From contig NZ_VDFP01000014.1 of assembly GCF_009600985.1 (NCBI RefSeq), positions 1-64,000 of the forward strand: DNA of 64,000 nucleotides, given 5' to 3'. How positions within the stretch are numbered: the stretch's first letter is position 1; the number at the start of each line of letters is the position of its first letter. The stretch is from Companilactobacillus halodurans. GTDB taxonomy: Bacteria > Bacillota > Bacilli > Lactobacillales > Lactobacillaceae. The notes under the pieces were generated by a model that was not told where the DNA came from, searched no databases, and saw only the letters and a program-made list of their open reading frames with translations. A program made the position numbers and the translations under genes. Shown here piece by piece: positions 35,428 to 44,213 of the stretch.

Positions 35428-35480
35428 CTATAATTAATTATAGGTAAAAAAGTAAATCATTCGTGTTGATTTGTCAACAC
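35428..35480. promoter_or_regulatory. divergent alsS/marR promoter region with MarR-type operator
   Basis: CTATAATTAATTATAG (35428-35443) is a palindrome offering a TATAAT on each strand. GTGTTGA-TTTG-TCAACAC (35463-35480) is a perfect 7 bp inverted repeat, suited to a MarR dimer, 27 bases before the marR start. Confidence 0.7.
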
Positions 35481-35506
35481 AAAACTTTTCATTGGAGTGT
35501 AAATGA

Positions 35507-35935
35507 ATGAAAAATATCGGTTATTTAGCACAAGATATCTCTATCCTACATAGACAATATTACAAGGATACGCGGTCCCAATTCAATCAAATTAACTTAA
35601 ATCCGACTGCAGCTTGTATTTTATTGTCAGTTGGCGATTACGAAAACATCAGCCAAAATAAAGTTGCTCGACTATTGGTTATCGATAAGGGATTGGCAAC
35701 TAGAGAAATTAATAAAATGGTCAAATTGGACTATTTGATTAAGAAAAATGGGGCTGGCAAAACTAAGGTTTTGACTTTGACTGACGAAGGTAAAAAAATC
35801 GTTGATACAGTTCAAAAAATTCGTAGTCAATGGTGGGAAGACCGTTTTGCTAAATCCGGAATCACACCAGATAGTCCACTAGTTTCTTCTATTGAGGCTG
35901 TTGTTTCAACTATTGTAAACCCTGAAGCTGAATAA
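35507..35935 (+). CDS. MarR-family transcriptional regulator
   Basis: 142 residues. The winged helix runs from about 35 to 105 (ACILLSVGDYENISQNKVARLLVIDKGLATREINKMV, then the wing KKNGAGKTKVLTLTDEGKKI). GGAG lies 9 bases before the ATG at 35507; an ATG at 35503 is out of frame. Divergent from alsS-budA, which it probably controls in response to a metabolite or acid. This is inferred from position and the operator. Confidence 0.85.
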   Translation: MKNIGYLAQDISILHRQYYKDTRSQFNQINLNPTAACILLSVGDYENISQNKVARLLVIDKGLATREINKMVKLDYLIKKNGAGKTKVLTLTDEGKKIVDTVQKIRSQWWEDRFAKSGITPDSPLVSSIEAVVSTIVNPEAE

Positions 35936-35962
35936 GGGTAACCTGTAACGTTATATATAACG

Positions 35963-36015
35963 AAAAAAGCGTTTGACAACGCATGATTTCATCATGTGTC
36001 CTCAAACGCTTTTTT
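35963..36015. terminator. bidirectional terminator between marR and mntR
   Basis: AAAAAAGCGTTTGA (35963-35976) pairs with TCAAACGCTTTTTT (36002-36015), with an inner ATGAT/ATCAT stem. The mntR stop codon lies in its right arm. Confidence 0.88.
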
Positions 36016-36673
36016 GCATTTCACTGACTTTTTCAATTCGAATCATTTTCGTAATATTCTTAGGAAAGATTTGTTTCAAATTATTCCGTAAATTCAAGAC
36101 CACCATTGAGTGATCATAATTATTAATATTTAAAATTTTAATATCATCAGATAATTTAATATCTATATTATTCAAAATTTTAAATAAGTAATTATCTTCG
36201 GTGAAGTTGATAATTTGGAAAGTTTCGTTAGAAATGTTTTGATTTGCAAGCAAAGAATACTTCGAAAATTCTTGAATTGAGCAGTTGATAGGAATCGTAT
36301 TCCCGTGTGGGCAAGCTTCAGGGTAGTCTAAATAGATGTTTAAGCGGTCAATCAAAAGTGAATCAGGATGATCAGACAGCTTAGTAGCTTTTTCGTAAAT
36401 CTCGCTCAATGGAATATCCAGTTTTTCATAGAGCCATGTTTCAATCAGACGATGTTGCTGAATCAAAGGAATCACAGCATTTAAGCCCTTTTTAGTTAAT
36501 TTAGTACCATAGTACTTTGTGTATTTAACTAAGCCTAATTTTGATAAATGTTGTGTTCGATCTGAGATTGAGGCTTTACTAACATCAGCCTTCACCGCTA
36601 GATCAATATTGCTGACATTTTGGAAACTGCCACCTAGTTCAAAAATAAGTCTTAAAAAATTCAGGTCATTCAT
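36002..36673 (-). CDS. mntR: DtxR/MntR-family metal-dependent repressor
   Basis: 223 residues from the ATG at 36673. The N-terminal winged helix (about 1-60) reads SNIDLAVKADVSKASISDRTQHLSKLGLV. The dimerisation domain has HRLIETWLYEKL and DHPDSLLIDRLNIYLDYPEACPHG, the conserved DtxR pattern. A C-terminal SH3-like region follows. It most likely binds Mn2+ and represses mntH and the usp gene, which lie 0.6 kb away on the other strand behind DtxR-type palindromes. A GGTG ribosome site is weak. Confidence 0.85.
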   Translation of the reverse strand: MNDLNFLRLIFELGGSFQNVSNIDLAVKADVSKASISDRTQHLSKLGLVKYTKYYGTKLTKKGLNAVIPLIQQHRLIETWLYEKLDIPLSEIYEKATKLSDHPDSLLIDRLNIYLDYPEACPHGNTIPINCSIQEFSKYSLLANQNISNETFQIINFTEDNYLFKILNNIDIKLSDDIKILNINNYDHSMVVLNLRNNLKQIFPKNITKMIRIEKVSEMQKSV

Positions 36674-36722
36674 AATTTTCACCACTTTTTGTTATTTAAG
36701 GCGTGTTTCTTCTATATAAGCC

Positions 36723-36884
36723 TTATTTGGAATGTCCCTTGAAAATCCGGTCATCAGCTAGCAGTAGATTGGTAAAAATCCTTGAATACATACCAATCAA
36801 CATTTCCGATGTAACCCAACTATCGCTGAGATAATTTTGATTATTGACTTCGTTTATTTTTTCTTCTGGTGTCGTGTTCTTCAT
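36723..36884 (-). CDS. small protein of unknown function upstream of mntR
   Basis: 53 residues: MKNTTPEEKINEVNNQNYLS, then DSWVTSEMLIGMYSRIFTNL and a short tail. A strong GGGGGGAAA lies 5-13 bases before the ATG. Its C-terminal half is amphipathic, with no membrane helix. It precedes mntR by 49 bases on the same strand and is probably cotranscribed. Not recognised. The ribosome site and operon position support it as a real gene missed because of its size. Confidence 0.6.
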   Translation of the reverse strand: MKNTTPEEKINEVNNQNYLSDSWVTSEMLIGMYSRIFTNLLLADDRIFKGHSK

Positions 36885-36915
36885 AAAGTTTCCCCCCATA
36901 AGTTATGAATAAAAT

Positions 36916-36940
36916 CTTTTATTAGTAATTCCTAATAAAG
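36916..36940. promoter_or_regulatory. palindrome before the mntR operon, possible MntR box
   Basis: CTTTTATTAG (36916-36925) and CTAATAAAG (36932-36940) form an inverted repeat around TAATTC, resembling the TTAG/CTAA half-sites of DtxR-family operators. Confidence 0.5.
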
Positions 36941-37170
36941 ATATAGAAGAATATTAAAATAATACGGATTGTCCATAATTAAATAAATATTCTTTATTAA
37001 TAGACAATAAACCCCGTCGCTAACGTTTTTAATATATCATATTTATTTTGAATAAAATAGTTAAGAAGGGGGTAAACTTTTTTAAATATACCTCATAATA
37101 TGGTCTTGAAACGCAGTGTAATAGGCAAGTAACCGTTTTCTAATTTTTTGATAAATATTCCTAAAATGTA
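36941..37170. other. AT-rich spacer between mntR and usp-mntH
   Basis: No gene or RNA structure is recognised. A purine-rich GAAGGGGG at 37064-37071 could be a stray ribosome site but no reading frame follows it. The functional signals lie at both ends of the spacer. Confidence 0.5.
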
Positions 37171-37175
37171 TTTTT

Positions 37176-37227
37176 TTATTAGGTGACCTTAAAAAATAGT
37201 TTACATCCTATTAAGTTGGGGTAGAAT
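37176..37227 (+). promoter_or_regulatory. usp-mntH promoter with a DtxR-type box
   Basis: TTATTAGGTGACCTTAAAA (37176-37194) is centred on the palindrome AGGTGACCT, close to known MntR boxes. TTTACA (37200-37205) and TAGAAT (37222-37227), 16 bases apart, follow at once. Confidence 0.68.
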
Positions 37228-37290
37228 GGTTTTTGGAAAGACGAGCAAAGATAAATCTTGTCTTGAGAAAATATATTGGAGGACAGACCA

Positions 37291-37731
37291 ATGTCGAAGC
37301 AAAATAACACATTTGAACGTGTGTTAGTCGGTGTTGATGATTCGCCTGATGCACAATTAGCATTTAGATATGCTATGCACCGTTGTATCAAAGATGGATC
37401 AACATTAATCATCACTTCCATTTTGGAAAGTGGCGAGATGAATGTATATCAAGCATTGACTAAAGATTACGTCCATTTTGAACGCGATGAACTTGAAGAA
37501 CATATGAAAGAATATCGTCAGATTGCATTAGATGCCGGAGTTAAAAAGGTCGAACTTATCGTGGCCGAAGGGGATCCCGGTGAAACAATCGTTAAAGACG
37601 TTATTCCATCTGCTGAAGCAGATCTTTTGGTTATTGGCTCATTATCGAAAAAAGGTATCAAGAAGTATTTTGGTTCACAAGCAGCATATATGGCGAAATA
37701 CTCACCTATTTCAATAATGATTATTCGCTAA
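37291..37731 (+). CDS. universal stress protein, UspA family
   Basis: 146 residues from the ATG at 37291 (GGAGGA, 37279-37284). RVLVGVDDSPDAQLAFRYAM starts the Rossmann-like fold. LLVIGSLSKKGIKKYFGSQAAYMAKYS carries the ATP-binding G-x2-G-x9-G(S) pattern in slightly altered form. It lies 36 bases before mntH, suggesting joint expression under manganese control. Pairing of usp with mntH is common in lactobacilli, but the role of Usp in metal uptake is not known. Confidence 0.9.
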   Translation: MSKQNNTFERVLVGVDDSPDAQLAFRYAMHRCIKDGSTLIITSILESGEMNVYQALTKDYVHFERDELEEHMKEYRQIALDAGVKKVELIVAEGDPGETIVKDVIPSAEADLLVIGSLSKKGIKKYFGSQAAYMAKYSPISIMIIR

Positions 37732-37767
37732 AAGATATTTTAATAAAGTTAAGGGGAAAGATTAATC

Positions 37768-39384
37768 ATGACTGATGATAATTCAATGACAAAAAAGCAT
37801 AAATTAATCCACTACGCCAACGGCCCTTCGTTGGAAGAAATTAACGGTACCGTTGATGTACCAAAGAACAAAGGTTTCTTTAAGACCTTATTCGCATATT
37901 CAGGACCAGGGGCTTTAGTTGCCGTTGGTTACATGGATCCAGGTAATTGGTCAACATCTATTACAGGTGGTCAAAATTTCCAATACCTATTAATGTCAGT
38001 TATTCTTATGTCTAGTTTAATTGCCATGTTACTGCAATATATGGCTGCTAAACTAGGCATCGTGAGTAAGATGGACTTGGCACAAGCCATTCGTGCCAGA
38101 ACAAGTAAGTCACTAGGTATCGTATTATGGATCCTAACCGAGTTAGCTATCATGGCGACAGATATTGCCGAAGTTATCGGTGCTGCTATCGCTTTGTACT
38201 TACTTTTCCATATTCCATTAGTAATTGCCGTATTCATCACTGTTGGTGATGTTCTAGTATTGCTATTATTAACAAAGATTGGTTTCAGAAAAATCGAAGC
38301 TATCGTTGTATGTTTAATTCTTGTTATTTTATTTGTTTTCGTATATCAAGTTGCTCTATCAAATCCTAACTGGGGTTCAATATTTGGTGGATTAGTACCA
38401 ACAGGTAAGACATTCTCAACAAGCCCATCAATCGGTGGTCAAACACCATTGACAGGTGCTCTAGGTATCATTGGTGCTACTGTTATGCCTCACAACTTGT
38501 ACCTTCACTCAGCTATTTCACAAACAAGAAAAGTTGATCACACTGATGAAGATTCAGTTGCACAAAACGTTCGTTTCTCAGCATGGGATTCAAACATCCA
38601 ATTGACAGCTGCATTCTTCGTTAATGCTTTGCTATTGATCATGGGTGTTGCCGTATTTAAGAGTGGTGCCGTTAAAGATCCATCATTCTTTGGTTTGTTT
38701 GAAGCTCTATCAGATACATCTACATTAAGTAATGGTATTTTAATCAGTGTTGCTAAGTCAGGTATCCTTTCAACATTGTTCGCCGTTGCCTTGTTGGCAT
38801 CAGGTCAAAACTCAACAATCACTGGTACCTTAACTGGTCAAGTTATCATGGAAGGTTTCGTTCACATGAAGATGCCTATATGGTTACGTCGTTTAGTAAC
38901 ACGTTTAATCTCAGTTATCCCAGTTCTTATCTGTGTTATGATGACAAGCGGTAAGAGCGCAATCTCTGAGCACGAAGCCTTGAATACCTTGATGAATAAC
39001 TCACAAGTCTTCTTAGCCTTCGCCTTACCATTCTCAATGTTGCCATTGTTAATGATGACAAACAGTAAGACAGAAATGGGTAACAGATTTAAGAACTCAA
39101 TGTGGTTACAAGTTCTAGGTTGGTTCTCAGTTGTTGCCTTAACATTCTTGAACCTATACGGACTACCAGGTCAAATTGAAGCCTTCTATGGCGACAATCC
39201 AGCTAAATCACAATTAGCTACAGCTGACATGATTTCATACGTATTGATTGCAGCCGTACTAGCATTGTTAATCTGGACCGTTGTAGATCTTTATAAAGGT
39301 AATGAAAGATTGAAGAAACAATTATCAGCAGAAGGCGCAACAGATGCTGTTGACGCTATTGCTAAGAATGAAAGTACTAGATAG
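37768..39384 (+). CDS. mntH: Nramp-family manganese transporter MntH
   Basis: 538 residues, about eleven helices. GYMDPGNW (about 55) is the metal-binding DPGN motif of helix 1, and ATVMPHNLYLHS (about 237) the MPH motif of helix 6. A proton-coupled Mn2+ importer, vital in lactobacilli, which use manganese against superoxide. AAGGGG precedes the ATG. The 45-residue N-terminal extension before the first helix and the long C-terminal tail are typical of Lactobacillus MntH. The transcript probably ends in the long hairpin just downstream. Confidence 0.95.
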   Translation: MTDDNSMTKKHKLIHYANGPSLEEINGTVDVPKNKGFFKTLFAYSGPGALVAVGYMDPGNWSTSITGGQNFQYLLMSVILMSSLIAMLLQYMAAKLGIVSKMDLAQAIRARTSKSLGIVLWILTELAIMATDIAEVIGAAIALYLLFHIPLVIAVFITVGDVLVLLLLTKIGFRKIEAIVVCLILVILFVFVYQVALSNPNWGSIFGGLVPTGKTFSTSPSIGGQTPLTGALGIIGATVMPHNLYLHSAISQTRKVDHTDEDSVAQNVRFSAWDSNIQLTAAFFVNALLLIMGVAVFKSGAVKDPSFFGLFEALSDTSTLSNGILISVAKSGILSTLFAVALLASGQNSTITGTLTGQVIMEGFVHMKMPIWLRRLVTRLISVIPVLICVMMTSGKSAISEHEALNTLMNNSQVFLAFALPFSMLPLLMMTNSKTEMGNRFKNSMWLQVLGWFSVVALTFLNLYGLPGQIEAFYGDNPAKSQLATADMISYVLIAAVLALLIWTVVDLYKGNERLKKQLSAEGATDAVDAIAKNESTR

Positions 39385-39392
39385 TAAGAGCT

Positions 39393-39496
39393 GTGAAAAA
39401 ACATGGTCAGCTACCGAGTACTAACACAAAAAGCGCAAACTCACGAATGTGAGCTTGCGCTTTTTAGGTTAGACGGAAGTAGCTATGTTTTTTCAC
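39393..39496 (-). repeat. dispersed hairpin repeat, diverged inverted member
   Basis: GTGAAAAAACAT (39393-39404) pairs perfectly with ATGTTTTTTCAC (39485-39496). AGCTAC pairs with GTAGCT (39409-39414, 39479-39484). A 17 bp apical stem with one mismatch (39428-39444, 39449-39465) holds a GAAT loop. On the minus strand it shares AGCTACTTCCG, ATTCGTGA and CGGTAGCTGACC with the copies at 15 and 52 kb. It begins 8 bases after mntH and may end that transcript. Confidence 0.75.
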
Positions 39497-39572
39497 GCGA
39501 TACTGAAGCCGCAAGTTTGAGGATAAAAATAGGAAGAACAATTCTAGACGATAAAACAATTTTCCACAATAA

Positions 39573-39626
39573 CGAATGTGAGCTTGGGATTTTTTGGGTT
39601 AGACGGAAGTAGTTATGTTTTTCCAC
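39573..39626 (-). repeat. half copy of the hairpin repeat, flanked by 13 bp direct repeats
   Basis: Matches the right half of 39393-39496 (shared GAATGTGAGCTTG, GGTTAGACGGAAGTAG and ATGTTTTT). TTTTCCACAATAA stands on both sides (39560-39572, 39619-39631). It cannot form the full hairpin. Confidence 0.72.
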
Positions 39627-39631
39627 AATAA

Positions 39632-39940
39632 AGGATATGATTCTGCATTCTTCCCATATGTTATGCAATATTTCATTACTATAGGAAGAAAAACAAATAA
39701 ACTGATAAAATCACTAACTAAACCCAATCAAAAAATCTTCACATTTTGGTACCAATTAATTCGTATTTTAACAACGATAAATTCATAATCATCCGTTATT
39801 ATTTAAGCATAGTCAAATAACAAAGCAACAAACAAACAGATTTGACTATTACAAAATACTATTAAAATGAATAAAAATTATATCCCCCTCCCAAAAATAT
39901 AAAACGAAAGAAGAAAACAATATGAGAAATATTAATAAAA
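39632..39940. other. intergenic region without genes
   Basis: AT-rich. The only structure seen is a 9 bp inverted repeat TAGTCAAAT/ATTTGACTA (39810-39818, 39840-39848) with a 21-base loop. Confidence 0.5.
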
Positions 39941-39941
39941 C

Positions 39942-39970
39942 AGGAGCTTGCAAATATGCAAGCTCCTTTC
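39942..39970 (-). terminator. terminator after the deformylase-like gene
   Basis: AGGAGCTTGCA pairs with TGCAAGCTCCT; read leftward it runs into GTTTTATT. Confidence 0.78.
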
Positions 39971-39977
39971 TTTTGTC

Positions 39978-40388
39978 CTAAATCAAAACACCGTTACAAT
40001 GATCGATTTCATGCTGAATTATTTGAGCAATGAAATCAGTGAATTCTTGGGTATGTTCCTTAAAATTTGTATCTAAATATTCCACTGTAACGCTTTTATA
40101 ACGGCTGGTTTTTCTTTGACCATCTAAAGAAAGGCAGCCTTCAACAGCTTGATATTCATTCTTTCGATTAATAATAGTGGGATTTATCATCGGAACAGTC
40201 ATCATTCCCATTGAAAAAGCAATGATTCGTTTGTTGACGCCAATCATATTGGCAGCCATGCCGACGCAATTTTCATGATGATATTTCAAAGTGTCTTGTA
40301 AATCAGTTACAACGTTTAAATCGTCTTTAGTGGCGAGACTTGATTTTTGAGCTAAAAAAGTAGTATCGCGATTGATTGATCTAATCAT
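39978..40388 (-). CDS. peptide deformylase-like protein
   Basis: 136 residues from the ATG at 40388, since the AGGAG ribosome site lies just upstream of it, inside the longer frame. EGCLSL and QHEIDHCNGVL hold the three metal ligands (Cys, His, His) and the catalytic Glu. The first motif, normally GxGLAAxQ, reads VGMAANMIG and lacks the Gln. The protein is shorter than standard Gram-positive Def (about 185 residues). It may be a secondary deformylase or a paralogue of altered specificity rather than the housekeeping enzyme. Confidence 0.82.
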   Translation of the reverse strand: MIRSINRDTTFLAQKSSLATKDDLNVVTDLQDTLKYHHENCVGMAANMIGVNKRIIAFSMGMMTVPMINPTIINRKNEYQAVEGCLSLDGQRKTSRYKSVTVEYLDTNFKEHTQEFTDFIAQIIQHEIDHCNGVLI

Positions 40389-40464
40389 AGTGGACTCCTG
40401 TGTCATTAATTAATTACCATTAGTATAATGGAACTAGTAAAAGTTTAACAAGCGGGGGTAGAAA

Positions 40465-41277
40465 ATGAATTTATTGTTTGCGATTGACGATAACGTGGTG
40501 ACACAGTTAATGACGACCTTGTATTCAATTAAGCAAAATTCATCAGCCAAAAATTATTCAATCTATGTGATTCAAGATAGGAAATTACGCGAGTCGAAGA
40601 AGCTGCAGGATTTTTGCCAGAAATTAGGGATGCATTATCATCCAGTTATGGTACAAAAATCTGATTTTGATAGTGCACCGACGACGGACCGTTATCCAAA
40701 GACAATTTATTATCGTTTATTAGCCCATAAGTATTTGCCTAAAAATATTAAACGAATTTTATATTTAGATGTCGATATCTTGATCATCAATGATTTGAAG
40801 CCTCTTTATCAAATTGATTTAAAGGATTATTGGTACGCGGCTGCTAGTCACAACTCACTTGATGTCACAGATGATTTAAATAAATTAAGGTTAGGTAATT
40901 ATGAAACTGAAAGTTATTACAATTCCGGCGTTCTGTTGATGGATTTAGATTCAATTAGGGAAAATGTTAAAGCTAGTGACATTTTTGCTTATATCAAAAA
41001 GAAGGGGAAAACTTTAGTGTTGCCTGATCAAGATGTGTTAAATGGATTGTATGGCCAGCATATTATGAAAGTTCCAGACGAATTGTATAACTATGACGCT
41101 CGGATGAACCCTTTGTATTTTGCAAAAAGCAATGGCGACTGGGATATTGATTGGGTGATTGATCACACGGTAGTCTTACATTTTTGTGGTCGCGATAAAC
41201 CTTGGCTGCCTGATTATAAGGAACGTTTCTCAGGATTGTATAAGCACTATGCGCATAAAACTAAGCAAATACTATAA
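40465..41277 (+). CDS. glycosyltransferase family 8 protein
   Basis: 270 residues. NLLFAIDDNVVTQLMTTLYSI begins the GT-A fold. LYLDVDILI (about 100) is the metal-binding DxD. YYNSGVLLMDL and LPDQDVLNGLY, then VLHFCGRDKPW near the C-terminus, complete the GT8 pattern. The family moves galactose or glucose from UDP-sugars onto surface glycans or teichoic acid precursors. GCGGGGG precedes the ATG. Single gene with its own terminator. Confidence 0.9.
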   Translation: MNLLFAIDDNVVTQLMTTLYSIKQNSSAKNYSIYVIQDRKLRESKKLQDFCQKLGMHYHPVMVQKSDFDSAPTTDRYPKTIYYRLLAHKYLPKNIKRILYLDVDILIINDLKPLYQIDLKDYWYAAASHNSLDVTDDLNKLRLGNYETESYYNSGVLLMDLDSIRENVKASDIFAYIKKKGKTLVLPDQDVLNGLYGQHIMKVPDELYNYDARMNPLYFAKSNGDWDIDWVIDHTVVLHFCGRDKPWLPDYKERFSGLYKHYAHKTKQIL

Positions 41278-41281
41278 TGGA

Positions 41282-41309
41282 GCATCTACTTTTTAGTAGA
41301 TGTTTTTTT
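41282..41309 (+). terminator. terminator after the GT8 gene
   Basis: GCATCTACT pairs with AGTAGATG, followed by seven T's. Confidence 0.85.
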
Positions 41310-41327
41310 ATTGTCAAAATTAATCTC

Positions 41328-41376
41328 TTGACTAAGTGTCGTTAACGACATATACTATTGTTTGTCGATAACGACA
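41328..41376 (+). promoter_or_regulatory. padA promoter with two PadR operators
   Basis: TTGACT (41328-41333) and TATACT (41351-41356) are exactly 17 bases apart. TGTCGTTAACGACA (41337-41350) fills the spacer, and TGTCGATAACGACA (41363-41376) covers the transcript start. Two near-identical palindromes in these places fit repression by the PadR encoded downstream. Confidence 0.82.
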
Positions 41377-41402
41377 TAATGATTTTTACAAGGAGCTATT
41401 AA

Positions 41403-41942
<540 letters not shown>

Positions 41943-41951
41943 CATGATAGA

Positions 41952-41984
41952 ATGGTATACGAAGAATCGTATATCATTTTTTTT
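41952..41984 (+). terminator. hairpin between padA and padR
   Basis: GGTATACGA pairs with TCGTATATC, followed by T's, with the padR ribosome site directly after. Likely a partial terminator. Confidence 0.65.
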
Positions 41985-41994
41985 GGAGATAAAA

Positions 41995-42504
41995 ATGCCT
42001 AAGAAACGTATTTTACCCTATGTCTTACTAGGATTGATCAATAATAAAGGAAAACTCTCCGGCTACCAAATCAGTCAGGAGTTTAAAAATGAGGTCGGTG
42101 AATTCTGGCATGCTTCACACAGCCAAATTTATCCAGAATTAGCACGGATGAAAGATGATGGTTGGGTGAAGGATGAAGATGATGGTAAGTCAACCTACTA
42201 TTTAATTACTGATAATGGACAACAAGTGTTACGTAGTTGGTTGGAAGAACCATTAAGCAAAACTGGAGAATTGTTCTCGTTAAAACTTTATTTTATTAAG
42301 GATAAGTCGGATTCACTATTAAAATCCTTAATTAGACAAGAATTAGAAATAAAACTAGATAAATTAACCCATTTAAAAAAACGGCTCAAAACGGTTTTCT
42401 TTAGCGACAAGCAAATTGAACAAAACTATGGCCATTATTTGATTTTAACGCGAGCAATTGAAAGAGAAACAAATCACGTTAAATGGTTACGTACCAACAT
42501 CTAA
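41995..42504 (+). CDS. padR: PadR-family repressor of phenolic acid response
   Basis: 169 residues from the ATG at 41995 (GGAGAT before it); upstream in-frame codons belong to the padA tail region. The N-terminal winged helix (about 8-85) has ILPYVLLGLINNKGKLSGYQISQEF and FWHASHSQIYPELARMKDDGWV. The C-terminal helices (about 95-169) make the dimer. PadR is normally released from DNA by phenolic acids. It follows padA on the same strand, and two matching operators precede padA. Confidence 0.92.
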   Translation: MPKKRILPYVLLGLINNKGKLSGYQISQEFKNEVGEFWHASHSQIYPELARMKDDGWVKDEDDGKSTYYLITDNGQQVLRSWLEEPLSKTGELFSLKLYFIKDKSDSLLKSLIRQELEIKLDKLTHLKKRLKTVFFSDKQIEQNYGHYLILTRAIERETNHVKWLRTNI

Positions 42505-42536
42505 GGAGCGTACTGAATAAGTAGGCTCCTTTTTTT
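42503..42536 (+). terminator. terminator after padR
   Basis: AAGGAGC pairs with GCTCCTT, then T's; the left arm starts at the padR stop. Confidence 0.8.
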
Positions 42537-42537
42537 A

Positions 42538-42567
42538 TTGACAGATAAGAACATATGTTCGTATAAT
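42538..42567 (+). promoter_or_regulatory. SOS promoter with a LexA box
   Basis: TTGACA (42538-42543) and TATAAT (42562-42567), 18 bases apart. GAACATATGTTC (42549-42560), a perfect palindrome, matches the Gram-positive LexA box CGAACRNRYGTTCG except for the first base, and lies within the spacer. Confidence 0.85.
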
Positions 42568-42598
42568 GGAGATGCATACAAAAAGGAGGTATAAAACG

Positions 42599-43900
42599 AT
42601 GGATTACAGTAAAGAACCACATGGAGTTTTCTTCTTAATTGATAATAAGTCGTTTTATGCCAGCGTTGAGGCAACGTTAAGGGGCTTGAATCCGTTAAAA
42701 GAACTGCTGGTAGTAATGAGTGAAGCTGAGAATACTAATGGTGGCTTGATTTTAGCAACTTCGCCGATGGCTAAAAAAATCTTTCATCTTAAGGCAAATG
42801 TTTCTAGACAGCGCGACTTGCCAGAGGATCCAAGATTGATTGTTGTCCCACCGCGAATGAATCTCTACATCAAACGAAACTTGCAGATTAATAGTATTTT
42901 TCGTGAATTTGCCGCTGAAAGGGATGTTTGGCCGTATTCAATCGATGAATCAATTCTTGATATGACGCATTCTTGGAGATTATTTGGCAATTCTCCTAGA
43001 GAAGTTGCCCGAGTGATTCAAAAAACTATCAGAAAGCGTCTGGGATTGTATACGACCGTTGGAATTGGTGACAATCCTGTGCAAGCTAAGATTGCGTTAG
43101 ATATTTATGCTAAGCATGATCCACAACTAATGGGTGAGATTCATTACGAAACAGTCCCTGAAAAAATTTGGTCGATTTCAAATATGACTGATGTCTGGAG
43201 TATTGCCAAACGAACAGAAAAAAGATTGAATCGTTTGGGGATTCACAGCATGTATGAGTTAGCTCATAGCAATCCTTTCTATTTGAAAGAAGAATTAGGG
43301 TTGATTGGCGAACAAATTTTTGCGATTGCTTGGGGAATCGACCGTACAAAGATTTCTGATAATATTGCACCTAAAAGTCACAGTATTGGCAATTCTCAAG
43401 TTTTGCCAAGAGATTATTTCAATAAGTATGAGATTGAAACAGTTATTAAAGAAATGGGTCAACAAGTTGCTTCAAGATTACGTCATCATCATAAACAAGC
43501 AGGTTGCTTTTTCTTAGGTGTCGGTTATTCCTATGCTTCTAGTGAAGAAGGCGAGCGAGGCGGTTTCAATATTAGTGGCAAGATAAACCATACTGATAAT
43601 GATCAAGAAATAGCTGATTTATTAGTTTATTTATTTGAAAGTCAGTGGCAGGGACAGCCAGTACGCAATCTATCGGTTTATTCTTCTAAATTGATTGATA
43701 AAACTAGCCAGCAATTGAATATATTCTTGCCGGTTCAACAACAATGTAAGGATGAAGATAAGTTAAAGGTCGTAGACGAAATCCGTAGTAAATATGGCTT
43801 TCAAGCGCTCGTCTATGCTAATAGTTTACAAAAGGGCGGAACCGCGATTACCCGCAGTACTTTAGTGGGTGGTCACAATGGCGGCAATGCTTATGAATAA
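42599..43900 (+). CDS. Y-family DNA polymerase (UmuC-like)
   Basis: 433 residues from the ATG at 42599, after AAAGGAGGT. FFLIDNKSFYASVEA holds the first catalytic acidic residue and PYSIDESILDM the SIDE pair. RLGLYTTVGIGDNPVQAKIALD is the palm end, with a little-finger domain after about 250. It copies damaged templates with low fidelity. The LexA box in its promoter makes SOS control very likely. Two small genes follow closely, as in the Bacillus YqjW/YqjX/YolD arrangement. Confidence 0.93.
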   Translation: MDYSKEPHGVFFLIDNKSFYASVEATLRGLNPLKELLVVMSEAENTNGGLILATSPMAKKIFHLKANVSRQRDLPEDPRLIVVPPRMNLYIKRNLQINSIFREFAAERDVWPYSIDESILDMTHSWRLFGNSPREVARVIQKTIRKRLGLYTTVGIGDNPVQAKIALDIYAKHDPQLMGEIHYETVPEKIWSISNMTDVWSIAKRTEKRLNRLGIHSMYELAHSNPFYLKEELGLIGEQIFAIAWGIDRTKISDNIAPKSHSIGNSQVLPRDYFNKYEIETVIKEMGQQVASRLRHHHKQAGCFFLGVGYSYASSEEGERGGFNISGKINHTDNDQEIADLLVYLFESQWQGQPVRNLSVYSSKLIDKTSQQLNIFLPVQQQCKDEDKLKVVDEIRSKYGFQALVYANSLQKGGTAITRSTLVGGHNGGNAYE

Positions 43901-44213
43901 AGATTTTCAAATTATTATGGAACGGATTAAAGCAAATTTTACTAGAAAAAGAGATACAAGATATTGGTTGCAAATCGTCAATGACCCGTTTGATCGGACT
44001 TTTAATTTTTTTATTAATACGCAATATCGTAAAAAAAGGATGCATTCGGTTCCATTACACACGATAAATGTGTATAATTTGTCATATTTAGAGAAAATAG
44101 TTGTTCAAATAACCAAAAAAATCCATCTAACTATAGTTTATGATGGATTTATGGGTTTGAAATGGCCCGAGCAACAGGAATTAATTCAAAGAAGGCGACA
44201 CAGAGATGAATAG
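43893..44213 (+). CDS. small protein of the SOS polymerase operon
   Basis: 106 residues from the ATG at 43893, which overlaps the polymerase stop by 8 bases. It begins MNKDFQIIMERIKANFTRKR and is basic overall, with RRRHRDE at the end. Not recognised by a named domain, though position and size recall the YqjX/YozL proteins found with Y-family polymerases in Bacillus. Its end overlaps the YolD-like gene start, so translation is coupled. Confidence 0.7.
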   Translation: MNKDFQIIMERIKANFTRKRDTRYWLQIVNDPFDRTFNFFINTQYRKKRMHSVPLHTINVYNLSYLEKIVVQITKKIHLTIVYDGFMGLKWPEQQELIQRRRHRDE

